A stretch of 64,000 nucleotides of DNA from NCBI RefSeq assembly GCF_017591425.1, contig NW_024465777.1, forward strand, positions 1,922,001 to 1,986,000, read 5' to 3'. The DNA is from Ochotona curzoniae. Its lineage: Eukaryota > Chordata > Mammalia > Lagomorpha > Ochotonidae. Of the stretch, positions 33,424-45,886 are shown one piece after another (position 1 is the stretch's first letter; each line of letters starts with the position of its first letter). A program made the position numbers and the translations under genes. The notes below the pieces were generated by a model. The model saw only the letters and a list, made by a program, of their open reading frames with translations, was not told the origin of the DNA and made no database searches.

Positions 33424-33730
33424 GGGTCCAGCGGTGTGGCCTAGCGGCCGGGATCCCATATGGGCACCGGTTCTAATCACGGCAGCTCCACTTCCCATCC
33501 AGCTCCCTGCCTGTGGCCCCGGAAAGCAGTCAAGGACGGCCCAAAGCCTTGGGACCCTGCACCTGTGTGGGAGAACTAGAGGAAGCTCCTGGCTTCGGAT
33601 CGGCATAGCATCGGCCATTGCGCTCACTTGGGGAGTGAATCATCAGACAGATCTTCCTCTCTGTATCTCCTCCTCTCTGTATATCTGACTTTCCAATAAA
33701 CAAATAAATCTTTAAAAAAAAAAAAAGGTA
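33424..33730 (+). mobile_element. C-type SINE with deletion in the head
   Basis: Forward young copy. The head reads GGCCTAGCGGCCGGGATCCC, so about 25 bp between box A and the CATATGGG motif are missing. The rest is well kept, ending TTTCCAATAAACAAATAAATC and A14. Confidence 0.9.
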
Positions 33731-34194
33731 TTGAATTTAGGGTAATCTGAGGGGGGAAAATCCCTAAAAAATTGAGTAAAATAGAATTGGAGAAAAGCTG
33801 TGGGCTTCACATTTTAATTTGCAATTAAATAGATATATGACAATTCCTTTTAAGCAAAAAGGTACTGCTTAGAGCTGGTAAGTGGGGCACAGCAATGTTA
33901 AATCAGGCAGCCATTCTGCTTTTGGATATCCCAGTTTGTGTCATTCTGCTGCAACAATTTCAGGTCCCAAGATGAATTTTCCTGGTCAATCTTATCACCT
34001 CCACTATTATACACTTCTGCTGGTATTCAGAATCCTCTAAGGAACCCCCCCCCCCCGCCCCGAAAGACATCTATCACACCTGTGCCTATGTGGAAGCCAA
34101 TCTTACGATCTGGGGAATTTTTGTACCACATTGTGATTGGTTTCTGACTACTGAACAGGACAAAAGGCAGAGGTCTTAGAACTAACTTTAAGTT

Positions 34195-34441
34195 CCTGGG
34201 CCAGCAAGCGTTAAGCCACCAGCAAAACCTGAGTGTTGGTTCAGGCCCTGGATGCTCCATTCCAAAACTGACCCTACTCACAAGCCTGGCAAAGCTGCAG
34301 ATGGTGGCCCAACTCCTTGGGCCCTTCCAACAGGCTCCTGGTTTCAGTCTGGAACAGCCACAGCTGCTGTAATTTGGGGAATGAACCAGTAGAGCTCTGC
34401 CTTCAGTTGCAGATATTTCCATCATTCATTCAAAAGTAAAT
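34195..34441 (+). mobile_element. Older SINE subfamily
   Basis: Forward copy: CCTGGGCCAGCAAGCGTTAAG head, CAGGCTCCTGGTTTCAG, GGGGAATGAACCAGTAGAG, CAAAAGTAAAT end. Confidence 0.65.
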
Positions 34442-36305
34442 TCTGTAGATACCAGTTATGACACACACAGTTTATCCTGAGCATGATATATCCTTGCGCT
34501 TTAGTCATGGTGTAAACATCAGGAATCACACAGGCTGTAACAGCTATACTTCATTTGAACATAACAAATTCAGTTACATTTTTAAAGTGTTTGTGCAGTG
34601 TTTGAGCTCAACAATTAGTGCTCCCGGAAACAGTAACATATCTTAAAAAACAAGATTTACATACACGTTTTGACTGTAGTGACTAGCTTTGACCTGGTAC
34701 TTTCACTCAGTATTAAGTCAGTTTTCAATTGTGAAGCAAAACCAAACCTACAGGTTGGTTCTAGAGAACACTAAAGCAAAATGGCCACTGACTTTGAAGA
34801 AGCATTCTCTCCCAATAAGGGGGATACTCTCAACTGTGCCCTAAAAAATGATAATTTTGCATTCTCTGCTCATGAGAATCCATTTTAAAATATAAAGGCC
34901 AAGAATTTATCTGCAACTTATCAGAAGCCAGAACATTTTCATCCTAATGCTATTTTTCCATGCATGTTATTCCAACAAACTAAAAGTCTTGTTAAGGCCT
35001 TATGCTACCCACTGCCTAACACCAGCAAATGAGCAGACTGCTGGTTTTATGTGTCTCCTCCTGTGGAGATGCTGCTATTCTCAGTCTGGAGGATGCAGGT
35101 TTGTGACAGCCACAAAGTTCACAGCCACAGTTGCTACACAGGTGTGCCTCCTGGCTGGCTTTCCATTCCTCCGCAACTACACGTTTAAGGACCCCGACAC
35201 TTACTTCATGGTTAGTTTCAGGTCATCCACATAGAAAAGCAAGACTAGAGATTAGTATTTACTTAAGTGGCGCCCTATCTCCCTACTGCTGACCCTCCCT
35301 CCAGCCCTCCTTGTCAGATTGAGAAACTATTTTCCATGCACAATTCTCTTCTAACAATTGTGGGCATTCTTCCCATTTCCTTGAAAATGGCATTGCACCA
35401 AGTTCCTGAAAAATTAAGGAAAGAAAATCAGTGTTGAAACTAGAGGCAGATTTGTAATAAAAGCAAATACTACTTTTCACATGAATTTATCACTCAAAGG
35501 GGGCAAACTACAGGTTCTGCAACGTTTCCATGGTTCCCACCCTCCTCCCTTTTTTCTTGCTTTTGGTCCCAAAAGGAACCTTAGAAACAGACCCCCACCA
35601 GACCTTTACAAACGAGGTGAACTGCTATTGCTTTCAGGAGTGACTCCACAATCTTGGAGCAGACTGTTGTAGTTTCGCAGACAAGGCTATAAATTCCTAA
35701 CCCAAACTTTCAAAGGAGTGTCACCACTGCCATTATCACATCAACTATTGCTTTCTCTCACGTAAACAAATGCATGCTAATGCCATCACACATAGCTTAA
35801 TTCATTTTTAAAAATGCAAACTAAACTTTCAGGTAACACATCAAAAACTGCTAAGAAAAAAAATCACAAAACCGAGATCTCAATGAATTCTGCCAATTAT
35901 GTGACTTGGGGAATTGTTTTAAAAAGACATAAATTTTCAAATGTTCATACAAACACATGTATATTATTTCTCCTTGCTTTATGAGACATGCTCATTTTAT
36001 GGAAACCCACCGAATAAACATGTTATTGATCAGATGAAATTTTCTAACAAACCCTAAAGTTGTTCTATTCTTACTCATCCAAAAATCAATTTATTTGATC
36101 AAAATTATACGTATCTCCTCTGTGCACCATTTTATCACCTGTATTTCCCATTGCTCAACTGGTGCTCTCCAGTCCCTCCTCCCTCCCTTCAAGTGAATTC
36201 TTTAATGGACAAGTAGCTGCGCCTGGTACCTAGAGTGGCCTTCCCAATATCATCTTGCTAACTTGTACAACAAACAACATATACAAATATTTTTGGTTAT
36301 ATTCT
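34442..36305. other. Intergenic, nothing recognised
   Basis: About 1.9 kb of unique-looking sequence. Open frames (e.g. 34,947-35,234) have no recognised homologue. Confidence 0.4.
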
Positions 36306-36310
36306 TAATT

Positions 36311-36425
36311 TCAAGTTTTTAAAAAATTCTTTTATTTTGGTAATCTTTACATTGTTGCTTAGGGCACAAAGGGTCAAGGGCTACAGGAAAGTGGGTAAGA
36401 CCATTGTTTCCCCATTTTTTTTTTC
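36311..36425 (-). mobile_element. Short copy of the unclassified LINE-like 3' end
   Basis: On the plus strand, AATCTTTACATTGTTGCTTAGG, GTCAAGGGCTACAGGAAAG and TGGGTAAGACC parallel the right-hand sequence at 5,600-5,680. Only the last 115 bp of the element are present, as in severe 5' truncation. Confidence 0.6.
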
Positions 36426-36490
36426 TGTATCCAATTCCAACCTTTCTTAAAATGTCTTCAGAACCATGCTCTTAAAATATTTGATAATCA

Positions 36491-36799
36491 GGCCTGGCAC
36501 AATAGTCTAGTGGCTAAAGTCCATGACTTGTATGCACCCAGATCCCATACGGGCGCCGACTCATGTCCAATCAGCCCAGCTTCCCATCCAGCTCCCTGCT
36601 TGTGGTCTGCGAAAGCAGTCAAGGACAGCCGAAAGCCTTGGGACCCTGTACCCGCATGGGAGATCCAGAGGAGGCTCCTGGCTTCAGATCAGCACAGCTC
36701 TGGCCATTGTAGCTACTTGGGGAGTGAGCCAGCAGATGGAAGATTTCCCTGTCTGTCCTCCTCTCTGTATATCTGCCTTTCCAATAAAAATAAATCTTT
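36491..36799 (+). mobile_element. C-type SINE with target duplication
   Basis: Forward copy: GGCCTGGCACAATAGTCTAG to CCAATAAAAATAAATC. TTAAAATATTTGATAATCA (36,472-36,490) and TTAAAATTTTCTGATAATTA (about 36,799-36,818) form a slightly diverged target duplication. Confidence 0.9.
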
Positions 36800-36819
36800 T
36801 AAAATTTTCTGATAATTAA

Positions 36820-38666
36820 CAGTAAGCAGGGAGACACCTTATCATGCTTATGCAGAAACTAGTGTTCTCAGACATTACAGAAAAACTTAGTTTTTTTTTT
36901 TTCCTTCATTGAGGGGAGGAAGTTTTACTCCAAGTGAACAGCATTTAGGCAAACTTTGAGTAACTCCAAGAAAACACTGAAGATACTTTATTTTCAAAAA
37001 AACATTACATGGAATAATTTGTACTAACATTCTTAATGCCACAAAATTAATATAGAATTTGTGGCAATGTATTTTGGTTTTTTTGACATATTTTGAAAAG
37101 CCTCATTGTTCTGAAGCAAGTTTAGGAAGCACAAAAAGGACTAAGTCACTTCCAAGTTTCCTTGATCTTCTACAACTTCCATTCACGGAAAAGAACTTCC
37201 AAGGGCAGGCAGGGTTCACTGTGGCCCACCCATCTCAGGAATATGATGGTGCTTGAATCCAATGAGGAACGGCTTCTGAGGAAATCAGCAGCACTAGGGG
37301 AGAGAGGTTTGATCTTGACTAACCTAACATGCATGTTAAGTTTTGCTGTTCACACTTAAGTAACTCAAATCTTTTGCGTAATATTTCACACAGCAGAAAT
37401 TAAAGTCCTCAATGTCCTTATCTTACATGACGCCACCTCCTCCATCTTTGGGATTAAGAGAATCAATGCTATACTTTAAAAAACAAAAATCAGAGAATTG
37501 AAAACAGAATTTACAAAGAAAAAGGAAATATCCATAATTGTTTTTGCCTTGAACCACACCCCTTGTTTTTAAAGGAGAGAATGAGAAAATGTTCATAAAC
37601 CCTAATTAATGTCGAAGTGTTTTAGATTTTGCTTTTACCTACGCTCTTCTTCAAGTGTGAGTGCTCCAACACATGCTAGTAGAGAGAAGAGCAGCAGCAG
37701 CATTAGCACAGGGTCTTCAGTTAACACTGCAGTCAGCGGGGCAGGAGGGAAGGCCAGAGCCCGACAGGCTTAAGTATGTGGGAAACCTGAGACACACAGC
37801 AAAACTAAATTACTTACCCAACCTCATGTAACTTCTTCTGAGAAATAGGAAGAAATGTGGGAAATCTAAAAGGAACCATCACTTTCACAGCTCCCCCTCG
37901 AAGTAACGATTCACAATGAAGACTCCTGAAGCAAGGTGCATTCTTGACTCACATTCTAGGCTGTATTATAAAATCTCTCAACTTACGAACAGACTCCCAG
38001 TTTCCTGCTTCTAGGGATGCCAAAATGCTTTGAAAAGTATTAAGAAAAGAAAAAAAAGGGGGGGGGATTTAAGTACAAGGCAAAATTCAAAATAGGTCAT
38101 AGGATAAGAGGGAACTTGAGGAGAAATGGATAGTGGGAAAACACCAAAATTAAAAAGCAAAATAAAAATGCTTCACCTGCAACACCATGGGTTTCCATTT
38201 TAAAACTGAGTTAGTCTGAGTCATAGTTTAGCAACTAGGCATTTGTGTAAACTTAAAACTACACATCTCTGCAACTCAGTGTCTTCATGTGGAGACAGGT
38301 TTTTAAAAAGAGCACATGAAAAGCACTCTGCCAGTGCCTGGCATGTGGCACACACTCCCTGATGCTATGAAACACACAGAGAACGTCCAATTCACTAAGT
38401 TATTCATTTTGGCAAGGACAAAATCAGGCATCTCTCTTCAGTGGTTTCCTGAATGGATACAATCTACACGTTCATTGCTTTAGACAATAAATACTCAATG
38501 ATGTTGAGAAGGGCTTCTGTGATGTGAAAATGCCCCCTCACACAGTAGTAGCCCTCTTGTTGCCAACCATCAGTGTTATTAGAAAAAGGTAGCAGTCTAC
38601 TCTTGCATAAGGTACACTCCTACAGTCACTCAAAAATTAAATCCAAAGCTAAGTTTGGTTTGTTGC
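36820..38666. other. Intergenic, nothing recognised
   Basis: AT-rich unique-looking sequence. Minus-strand AATAAA hexamers (e.g. in 36,980s) and GTAAGT-like sites (37,811) occur but do not make a convincing gene model. Confidence 0.4.
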
Positions 38667-38684
38667 AAAAGCTTTTGAAACCCA

Positions 38685-39009
38685 GGCCCAGTGCAGTAGC
38701 CTAGTGACTAAAGTCCATGCCTTGCATGTGCTGGGATCCCATATGGGTGCTTGTTCTAATCTTGGCAGCCCTGCTTCCCATCCAGCTCCCTGCTTGTGGC
38801 CTGGGAAAATAGTTGAGATTGGCCCAAAGCCTTGGGACTCTGCATCTACAAGGGAGACTCAGAAGCTGCGGGCTGCTGGCTTTGGGTCAGCTCACCTCTG
38901 GCTGTTGCAGCCGCTTAGTGAGTGAATTAACAAACAGAAGATCTTCCTCTCTGTCTCTCTTTCTGTATATCTGACTTTCTAATAAAAATAAAATCCTAAA
39001 AACAAAAAC
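38685..39009 (+). mobile_element. C-type SINE with target duplication
   Basis: Forward copy from GGCCCAGTGCAGTAGCCTAG to TAATAAAAATAAAATCC. It is flanked by AAAAGCTTTTGAAACCCA (38,667-38,684) and AAAACCTTTAAAACCCA (39,010-39,026), a diverged duplication. Confidence 0.9.
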
Positions 39010-39199
39010 AAAACCTTTAAAACCCATTTATAGCTTTTTCATACATTTTCCAAGAACTTTTTGAAGACCTTATGTACTGTCACCGCACCAAAAATGACGG
39101 GTGAATTAAATATTTAAGTTTGCTACTGGGAAAGGAAATTCGCCATGTTGCACGTAAAATAACCAACATTTTATTCATTTAATAAGTTCAAGCTCTCTT

Positions 39200-39283
39200 A
39201 AATAAAGAAATTATTTCTTAATTTCATAATTTCTTTATTTCGTAAATAAAGAAATTACTTCTCCACATTATAAATGTGGAGAA
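39200..39283. repeat. Two perfect hairpins side by side
   Basis: First hairpin: AAATAAAGAAATTAT (39,200-39,214) and its exact complement ATAATTTCTTTATTT (39,226-39,240), with an 11-nt loop. Second: TTCTCCACATT (39,259-39,269) and AATGTGGAGAA (39,273-39,283), with a 3-nt loop. Between them AAATAAAGAAATTAC (39,244-39,258) is a direct repeat of the first arm. Confidence 0.85.
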
Positions 39284-39399
39284 ATATCCTACAATGTTAA
39301 GGTCATGGGTGACATGAGGACACTTCCTACTATATGAAAAAATGAAATTAAAGGTGCTATTTGGCCCCCCAAAACACTTTAAATCCATACAATCTTTTC

Positions 39400-39515
39400 A
39401 TATGTATTTTTTTCAAGAAATTTCCAGATTCTTCATACACATGAATCTCTACCTTTTTTGCACCAAAATAGTCTTCGCTTTTCCACAAACTTTTAAAAGA
39501 ACATCTCAAGTATAA
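39400..39515. mobile_element. Possible mariner-type MITE remnant
   Basis: TTTTTTGCACCAAAATAG followed by TTTTCCACAAACTTTT resembles an old mammalian inverted-repeat element whose ends read CTTCAAAAAGTTCATGGAAA. A related piece (TTTTCCAAGAACTTTTTGAAG) lies at about 39,045. The assignment is from memory and weak. Confidence 0.3.
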
Positions 39516-40900
39516 AGTAACTTTTAAACTTCATATTCTAGAATAAACTTGTCTCTTGAGCTTATAATTTAAGAGATTCCTTAGATGTAACTTAAAAAAT
39601 ATTGTCTTAAATACTATGAGTTAGACATGTTTCAAAAAAAAAAAAATCTGGAAGAAAAAGACAAGTTTGTTCTTACCTATAGTACTGGCTTTGTCACAAA
39701 CTGTATAATTACCAATCTTCATGGGCCTGCTCTACTCTGGCAAACCACTGACTCTACAACTTAACACAGGGTTATTCTGAATGCTAGAAACAAAGTCCCT
39801 AACTTCATGTGCCTGGCATAAAGCAGCAACTCAACGAATGGGAGCAAATCTTTATAAATATGAGGAGGGTTGACACTACATCTCAAACACCAAAATATCA
39901 AGGGGTTCACCCCCCCCCCTTTTTTGGTGCTTTAATTTTCAGACAGCTGGAAGATGGAAGCTGTAAACATCTTAATAGACTGTCCAAGGCAGTTTGTTAC
40001 TATCAAAGCAAAGAACACGTGTCAACAGTTTCACCCACAGTAGGAATGACTACAGCAAAATGGATGCAAATCACGCAAACATGTAATACTTTCACTTTCG
40101 GAAAACAAAGACAAAAGTGTATGATATATACCCACCTACACGACTGTAGGAGCAGGCCTGGACTGGCCCACTGGGCTGATCTGGTCTGTGACCTTTACGT
40201 GCATTTTTGACAACTGTTGGGCCTGTTTATAGTAATCTGGCAAATTCTGACCCTTCCACATTTCCTGGAGTTTGTGATCAAAAACATCTAAGTATACACC
40301 AAGGTTCAAACTTATATACAACTGTAACTAAGGCCACTTCCAACTCCTTCCAGGTCACCAGCAGCAGCCACTTGGAGAGCCCAACCACTTTGCCTTCATC
40401 AACGGCATCACATTTTTTAATCCCCAAGTTTTAAGACTAGAATCTCCAAAGCAGTTTCTAAGAATTAATGGGTTAGAGCAAAGTGGACCAAGCACCAAGT
40501 CAGTATAGTCGAAGGCTAGCAACACACGCTTATGCTGAAATGCAGCCAGATTGAAAAAAACAAAGTGTGAAAGATGCCAGATAAACATAGGGAAAGCTTG
40601 CAATTTCAAAGACACCATGACATAACTGGAATGTCAGCATTTGTCATAATACAACTGTGTGTAGGGTAAATGTAGCAGGCCAGAGATTAGGCAGGGCTGT
40701 AAAAACCCAAGTCGCTGGATTCTAAGGCTCACAGCAGTGCTCCCCAATCACAAGGCTTGGATTGTGGAATGTATGAGACTTCATGTGAATTGTCTTGTAG
40801 AGAACATCAGCTCTGTAAGGGGAAACTGCTGTATTTTTAGTACCTAAAACATCTGGCACGAAGCTAGCCCTCTACAATACAAGAGTACTTCAAGGAATTG
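39516..40900. other. Intergenic, nothing recognised
   Basis: Unique-looking. It has a C10 next to a T-run at 39,910-39,926. The 133-codon open frame over it shows no known domain. Confidence 0.4.
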
Positions 40901-41045
40901 ATATGTTGGTGCAAAAGGACCTCTAGATTCATGCACAGGAGGGTCTTCAAAGAGCTCATGAAAATGCACATTATAAAAAAAAAACTGCATGGTCTTCAAA
41001 GTAATTTCTTACAGCTGATCTGTCCACATTGATACAGTTCATTCT
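40900..41045. mobile_element. Possible mariner-type MITE remnant
   Basis: GGTGCAAAAGGACC, GTCTTCAAAGAGCTCATGAAAATGC and ATTATAAAAAAAAAACTGCATGG parallel the left end of the element suggested at 39,400. Low confidence. Confidence 0.3.
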
Positions 41046-41184
41046 TCTGTAAGAAAAGATTAAGAAATACCACCATGGATACTGGATTGAAGACTAAAGA
41101 AATAAAGAAAAATGTATTAGCTGAACAGTCAGTCTGACATGACTAACAAAAAAATGCAACAAAGAATTATTCAAACTGCAATTT

Positions 41185-41425
41185 GTGGGGTTGGAGACAG
41201 GATCCTGTAACTATACAACCAAGTCCGGCTAATCCACTTCTGACCCAGGTTCCTTGCTAACGCTCCTGGGAAAGCGGCAGAATGTAGTTTGACTATCCAG
41301 CCCTTGCCACCCCTGGGGGGGACCCACAGTTTCAGATTCCTGGTTTCAGAGTGGCCCAGTCCCAGGCTTTGAGCTCACTGGACAGTGAATTTAAGCAAAT
41401 AGCTGTGTGTTTGTGTGAGTGTGTA
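41185..41425 (+). mobile_element. Older SINE subfamily
   Basis: Forward copy: CCTTGCTAACGCTCCTGGGAAAGC, GATTCCTGGTTTCAG, GGACAGTGAATTTAAGC. It runs into a TGTG-rich stretch (41,402-41,442) in place of its CT block. Confidence 0.65.
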
Positions 41426-41444
41426 TGTGTACAAGAGATGGAGG

Positions 41445-42490
41445 GAGGAAGAGAAGTGTGGGATAAAGTGTTGAATCGATCATTTTTAAAAGAAATCTGT
41501 AGTCTCAGGATATAACTCCTTCATATTTGTACTGTAAGGTCTTGTCCCCCTTTGCTTTGGTCGTTATCCTTATATCCCATCTATATAAAGTAATAAAAAC
41601 ACACACAGTCACACAAAATCCAAAGAACAAATCATATCGAATTGTCAGTTTCATGTTGGTCTGAATTGGGGATCAAAAGTTGGCGGGAAGGACATAAAAC
41701 CTAATGGAGCACTAACAGTACATGTGGAATCCCTAAAGTGAGACAAAACAACAGGAGAACGTTACAGAGGACAAGAAATATCCAGAATTGTGAATCACAC
41801 AGAATCAATAAAAACTAAGATTTTTTTTTTTAATTTACACAATTAAGAACAGAAAAAAACAAGGACAATGATTGGCAGGAAAAGGGCAATCCAATCGGTC
41901 TAAACATCACTGCTATTAGCACACTGAACAGCAATTAAACTGTTGTTTCTGGCAGAACAAGACTATGCTGAAAGCCAAAGCAACAAAGGGCACCTTGTTG
42001 GTCAGACATCTATCTGGAATTCTTCAGAATTCTATAGTCAGTTTGCTTTTTAATAATACCTATCCGAGGTCATTATGCTATAGTTCTGATACTTCTGTTT
42101 ATTCATCAGCCATATACTCATATATATTTAGAGAGACTACTGCTATCAGGAAGTCAGGATGCCATTTAACATTGCCTGTGCATATCGCTACTGGCTTTCC
42201 ACTTAGTTCCTTCCCAACATTTCAAGGTTATTGAATAATCACCATGAGGTTCTGGCTTTATCTTTATTCTGTAAGTAACCTCATGTAAGTTAACAAATTA
42301 AAATGCAAATAACCCCACCTGCTAAACCATATTCAAACACAAAAATAAGGCTGGTGGGGAGGGAGGCTTTGCTGGTGGTGTTTAGTCAAAAGTTTTTTGC
42401 TTTTTCCTTAAAGATAATTATGTCCAGTCATGATTACATATGCATTCAGTATAGCAATGAGCAATGAGAGGCCACTTCAGACAGAACAAC
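41445..42490. other. Intergenic, nothing recognised
   Basis: AT-rich. No feature supported. Confidence 0.4.
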
Positions 42491-42828
42491 AAGGCCTGGC
42501 ACTGTAGCCTAGTGGCTAAAGTCCACATCTTGCACACACCAGGATCCCATATGGGTAGCAGTTCTAACCCCAGCCACCCAGCTTCCCATCCAGCTCCCTG
42601 TTTGTGGCCTGGGAAAGCAGTCAAGGATGGTCCAAGGCCTTGGGACCCTGCACCCTTGTAGGAGACCTAGAAGAGGCTCCGCACTCCTGGCTTTGAATCA
42701 GCTCCACTCCAGCCATTGCAGATACTTGGCAAATCAACGGACAGAAGATCTTCCTCTCTGTCTCTCCCCTTCTCTGTATATCTGATTTTCCAATAAAAAA
42801 AAATAAATCTTAAAAAAAAAAAAGTGGG
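42491..42828 (+). mobile_element. C-type SINE
   Basis: Forward full-length copy: AAGGCCTGGCACTGTAGCC to TTTCCAATAAAAAAAAATAA and A12. It contains GGATCCCATATGGG and TTTGTGGCCTGGGAAAGC. Confidence 0.9.
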
Positions 42829-43654
42829 GAGAGTGTAAGACAGTACAGTTAGTAAGTATTCCCAGAAATAAATTAACTTTTACCTTCAAAGTGTTAAGAA
42901 CTCCATCTGGAAAGAAAAAGTTAAGACAGTAAAATTGAATTCCATGCACAATCAAAACAGATTAAAAAAAAAAAAACACAGCCTGGCTCCATTTTATTAA
43001 AAAATAACTTAAATTATGAAACACTGTAGCTAGGAGATAGATTTAAACTGGTAAAAGAATTCTTAAATCATAACATAACATGTTTAGTAAACCTGTGCCA
43101 TACATGCCAAATATAAAAAAAGTAGTTTGAAAATCTGAACAGGCATCAGGGCACTGTTTAACTAAGAGGTTACACTTAGAGCACATCATTTAACAAAAGG
43201 AGAGAAGTCTGAGCTAGTCAGAAACCATCATTAATCTTAGCATCCCCTCACACACCAATCCTAATGCTCTTATTCTGTAACACCGGTAACCAGCCCCATG
43301 TAATACTTCTGAGCTGGAGAAACCTAAAATGAGCCAATAGGAGCACCCCAGAGTTCCAGTCTTTCCAAGAGTCCAGAAGGCAGCAGTCAGTGCTGGCATC
43401 ACACCCACCTGTCTTCATTTTCACAGAAACCTACTAGTTGGGAGGTCTTAAACAAAAATACTTGTCTTAGTATCTGCTTTCACTTTTAGTTAACAGGTTA
43501 AACAGTTTAAGTCAACATAAACAATAGGAGCAATTGGAAAAAATCCCATATTGGGCTTTTCTATTAAGTTTGCGTCAGACTGAAATGATCAACGTTCCAT
43601 GTCTGAAAGAGTTCTCAAATGCAAAGGGGGGCAGGTTTGGGATTGCCAGAAAAG

Positions 43655-43875
43655 ATGGCCAGGTACTGATTTACAGCGCCTCAATTCCTGGCTGATTTCC
43701 AGTTACAGCCTCCTGCTCCCGTGCACCTGACAAGCGATGGCTCAGGTTGGTTGAATTCCTGCCATCCACTTGAAAAATTAGGTTCCTGGCTCCTGGCTTC
43801 ACCCCAGCCGTATCCCACATGTAATCTGGGCGAAGGAAGCCAGAATCAGTCACTCAAATTAAAAACAAAAAAAAC
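43655..43875 (+). mobile_element. Older SINE subfamily
   Basis: Forward: GATGGCCAGGTACTG head, CAGCCTCCTGCTCCC, GGTTCCTGGCTCCTGGC, and an A-rich end. Confidence 0.5.
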
Positions 43876-43994
43876 AGGCAGCAGAAAACTATAGACACTG
43901 GGTTAAATTAAATGTAGATCTGCATTTTCTTCCTAAACCAAAAAGGAGTTGGCTCTCTCCATCTTCTCTTTCTACAGAAACCATGATCATTTCT

Positions 43995-44240
43995 GGGGTG
44001 AACACTTCAGCAAGCAGTCAAGATGCCTGAGCCCTATGTTGGAAAGCTTGTGTTTGACTGCTGGCTCCACTCCAGCTTCCTGCTGCAGTTCCTGGAGAGA
44101 GCCTGGGTGCCCCAAGAGATTGGTCAATGACAAATGGTCAAGAGACCTCGACTGTAGTTTTGGTTTCTGGTTTTAGCCCTAACTGGACTGTTATTAGGCG
44201 TATTTAAAAAGTAAACCAGCAAATGAGAGCTCTTAAAGAA
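43995..44240 (+). mobile_element. Older SINE subfamily
   Basis: Forward: GTTTGACTGCTGGCTCC, CCAGCTTCCTGCTGCAG, AAAGTAAACCAGCAAATGAG. Confidence 0.6.
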
Positions 44241-44439
44241 AATGAAAGAAAAATCATCTCAGGAATCACTCATGTCAAATTAACATCTTGTATTTCTGCT
44301 ACCAAAAGACCTGTATTAGCCGAACTAACTAGTTCTAACAGAGGATGAAATAGCTTGATCCCAGAACCTTACAAGCTACAGGAAAAATAAGGGAAAGAAG
44401 AAAGTTTTTTGGAACATGCAATCTTGATCAGGTTTCCTT

Positions 44440-44720
44440 TTAAGACTGGAAAGGCAGAGCAAGAGCAAAATGGAGTACTGGTAGTGGCGAGACATCAATC
44501 TTCCATCATTCAGTTCACTCCTCAAATAGCCAGGTCTGAGTCAGGCTGCAGCCAAGAGCCAGGGACTCCACCTGGGCTCCTGCATGATGGCAGTGGCAAT
44601 CGTTTGTGGCATCATTTGCTGCTTTCCAAGATGCATTAGCAGGAAGTTAGATCAGAGGTGGAGAAGCAGAGACTCCAACAGGCACGCTCATAGATGTTGG
44701 CATCTCAAGCATAAGCCTTT
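44440..44720 (-). mobile_element. Older SINE subfamily
   Basis: Reversed: GGAAAGGCAGAGC, CTTCCATCATTCAGTTCACTCC, GATGCATTAGCAGGAAG. Confidence 0.65.
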
Positions 44721-44829
44721 AGTAATGAGAATACATACAAAAATATAACAAAACCTACCTTCACATTGATTCGTTCAGATTCACATATACTCAGTCACCC
44801 AACATTTAGTTTTCATATTTTCAAAAAGC

Positions 44830-45138
44830 AGTAGTTGAAAGGCAGACAGTGAAATGTGATGAAGGGAGAGTTGGTTGATTGGTTAGTTTGTATCTACTGG
44901 TTCATTCTCCAAATGACCGTGACACTCGAACCAGACCAGCCAGAAGCCAGAGACCAGGACAACGTGGGTCACCTGGATGAGCAAAATAGACCCAACACCT
45001 TGAGCCACCACCTGCTGCCTCCAGGCTACTCACTAGTAGGAATCTGGAACAGGGAGCAGAACAATGACAAACCCGCCACTCTCAATGTGGACTGCAGGTG
45101 CCAAGTATCTCAACCACAATGCCAAACACCTGCCCACA
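44830..45138 (-). mobile_element. Older SINE subfamily
   Basis: Reversed: GTTGAAAGGCAGACAG, TCTACTGGTTCATTCTCC, and CAATGCCAAACACCTGCCC at the head. Confidence 0.7.
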
Positions 45139-45252
45139 GGTGAAAAGTCTTAAATTATGTTCCTATGATCATAGCCAGTGGACACTAAGTTTATTTTTAG
45201 TGCTTTAAAGAAAAGGAAGATTAACATATGTTGCCTACTTCCCTGTTCTCCA

Positions 45253-45365
45253 GGAGTAACCTAAATTTGCTCAGGAGTAACCTAAAATTCAGAATTGTTG
45301 AATTTTAGAGTAACCTAAATTTCTGACAAAATTTCTAGAATTATCTAAAATTCAACAATTTTAAG
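45253..45365. repeat. Short direct and inverted repeat cluster
   Basis: GAGTAACCTAAA occurs three times (about 45,254, 45,275, 45,308). CTAAAATTCA (45,282-45,291) pairs exactly with TGAATTTTAG (45,299-45,308) across a 7-nt loop. A further CTAAAATTCAACAATTTTAA follows at about 45,345. Confidence 0.75.
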
Positions 45366-45886
45366 TTGAATATTTAAGAGCACAAAGCATCTCTCAGATT
45401 TCCAATGGTGTTTCCACCCTGGTTTATACTGTAATTGGCAGGTCTAATATTGCCTCCTCTGGTAACCTCCACTCCTGAAGGCAATGACCATAACTTCCTA
45501 ATCTGCATTTCTGAAATGAACACTGACTAAACAAAGGAATGGACAAAACATCAGTTATCAATGTTCAGCATGACCTAGACTCGACTTTTCAATAGCCGCC
45601 TTTTAGCTGATTATCTGCATGAAGTTGATGAAGCACAAGATCAATCTACTTGACAATAACCTTTCTTAGCTATTAACAAGCTGACCCAGATGTTACTGCC
45701 CTTTCTGGGGAAAAAAATTATACAATACTTCACAAGAACAAAATTCCCAAGTTGAAAATCTTTGTTAATCTTAACTATCACTGTAAAGTTTCAACACTGA
45801 AAAATTAATTTGCAACTGTCAATTACTTCATGCAATTCTTTCTAAGGTAAAAAAAAATTGTTTAACTTTTTTTTAAAAATCAGAAT

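Noticed and set aside
36970..37000. Further minus-strand AATAAA sites in the AT-rich region
   Set aside because: The hexamer is common in AT-rich DNA and no upstream exon supports them.
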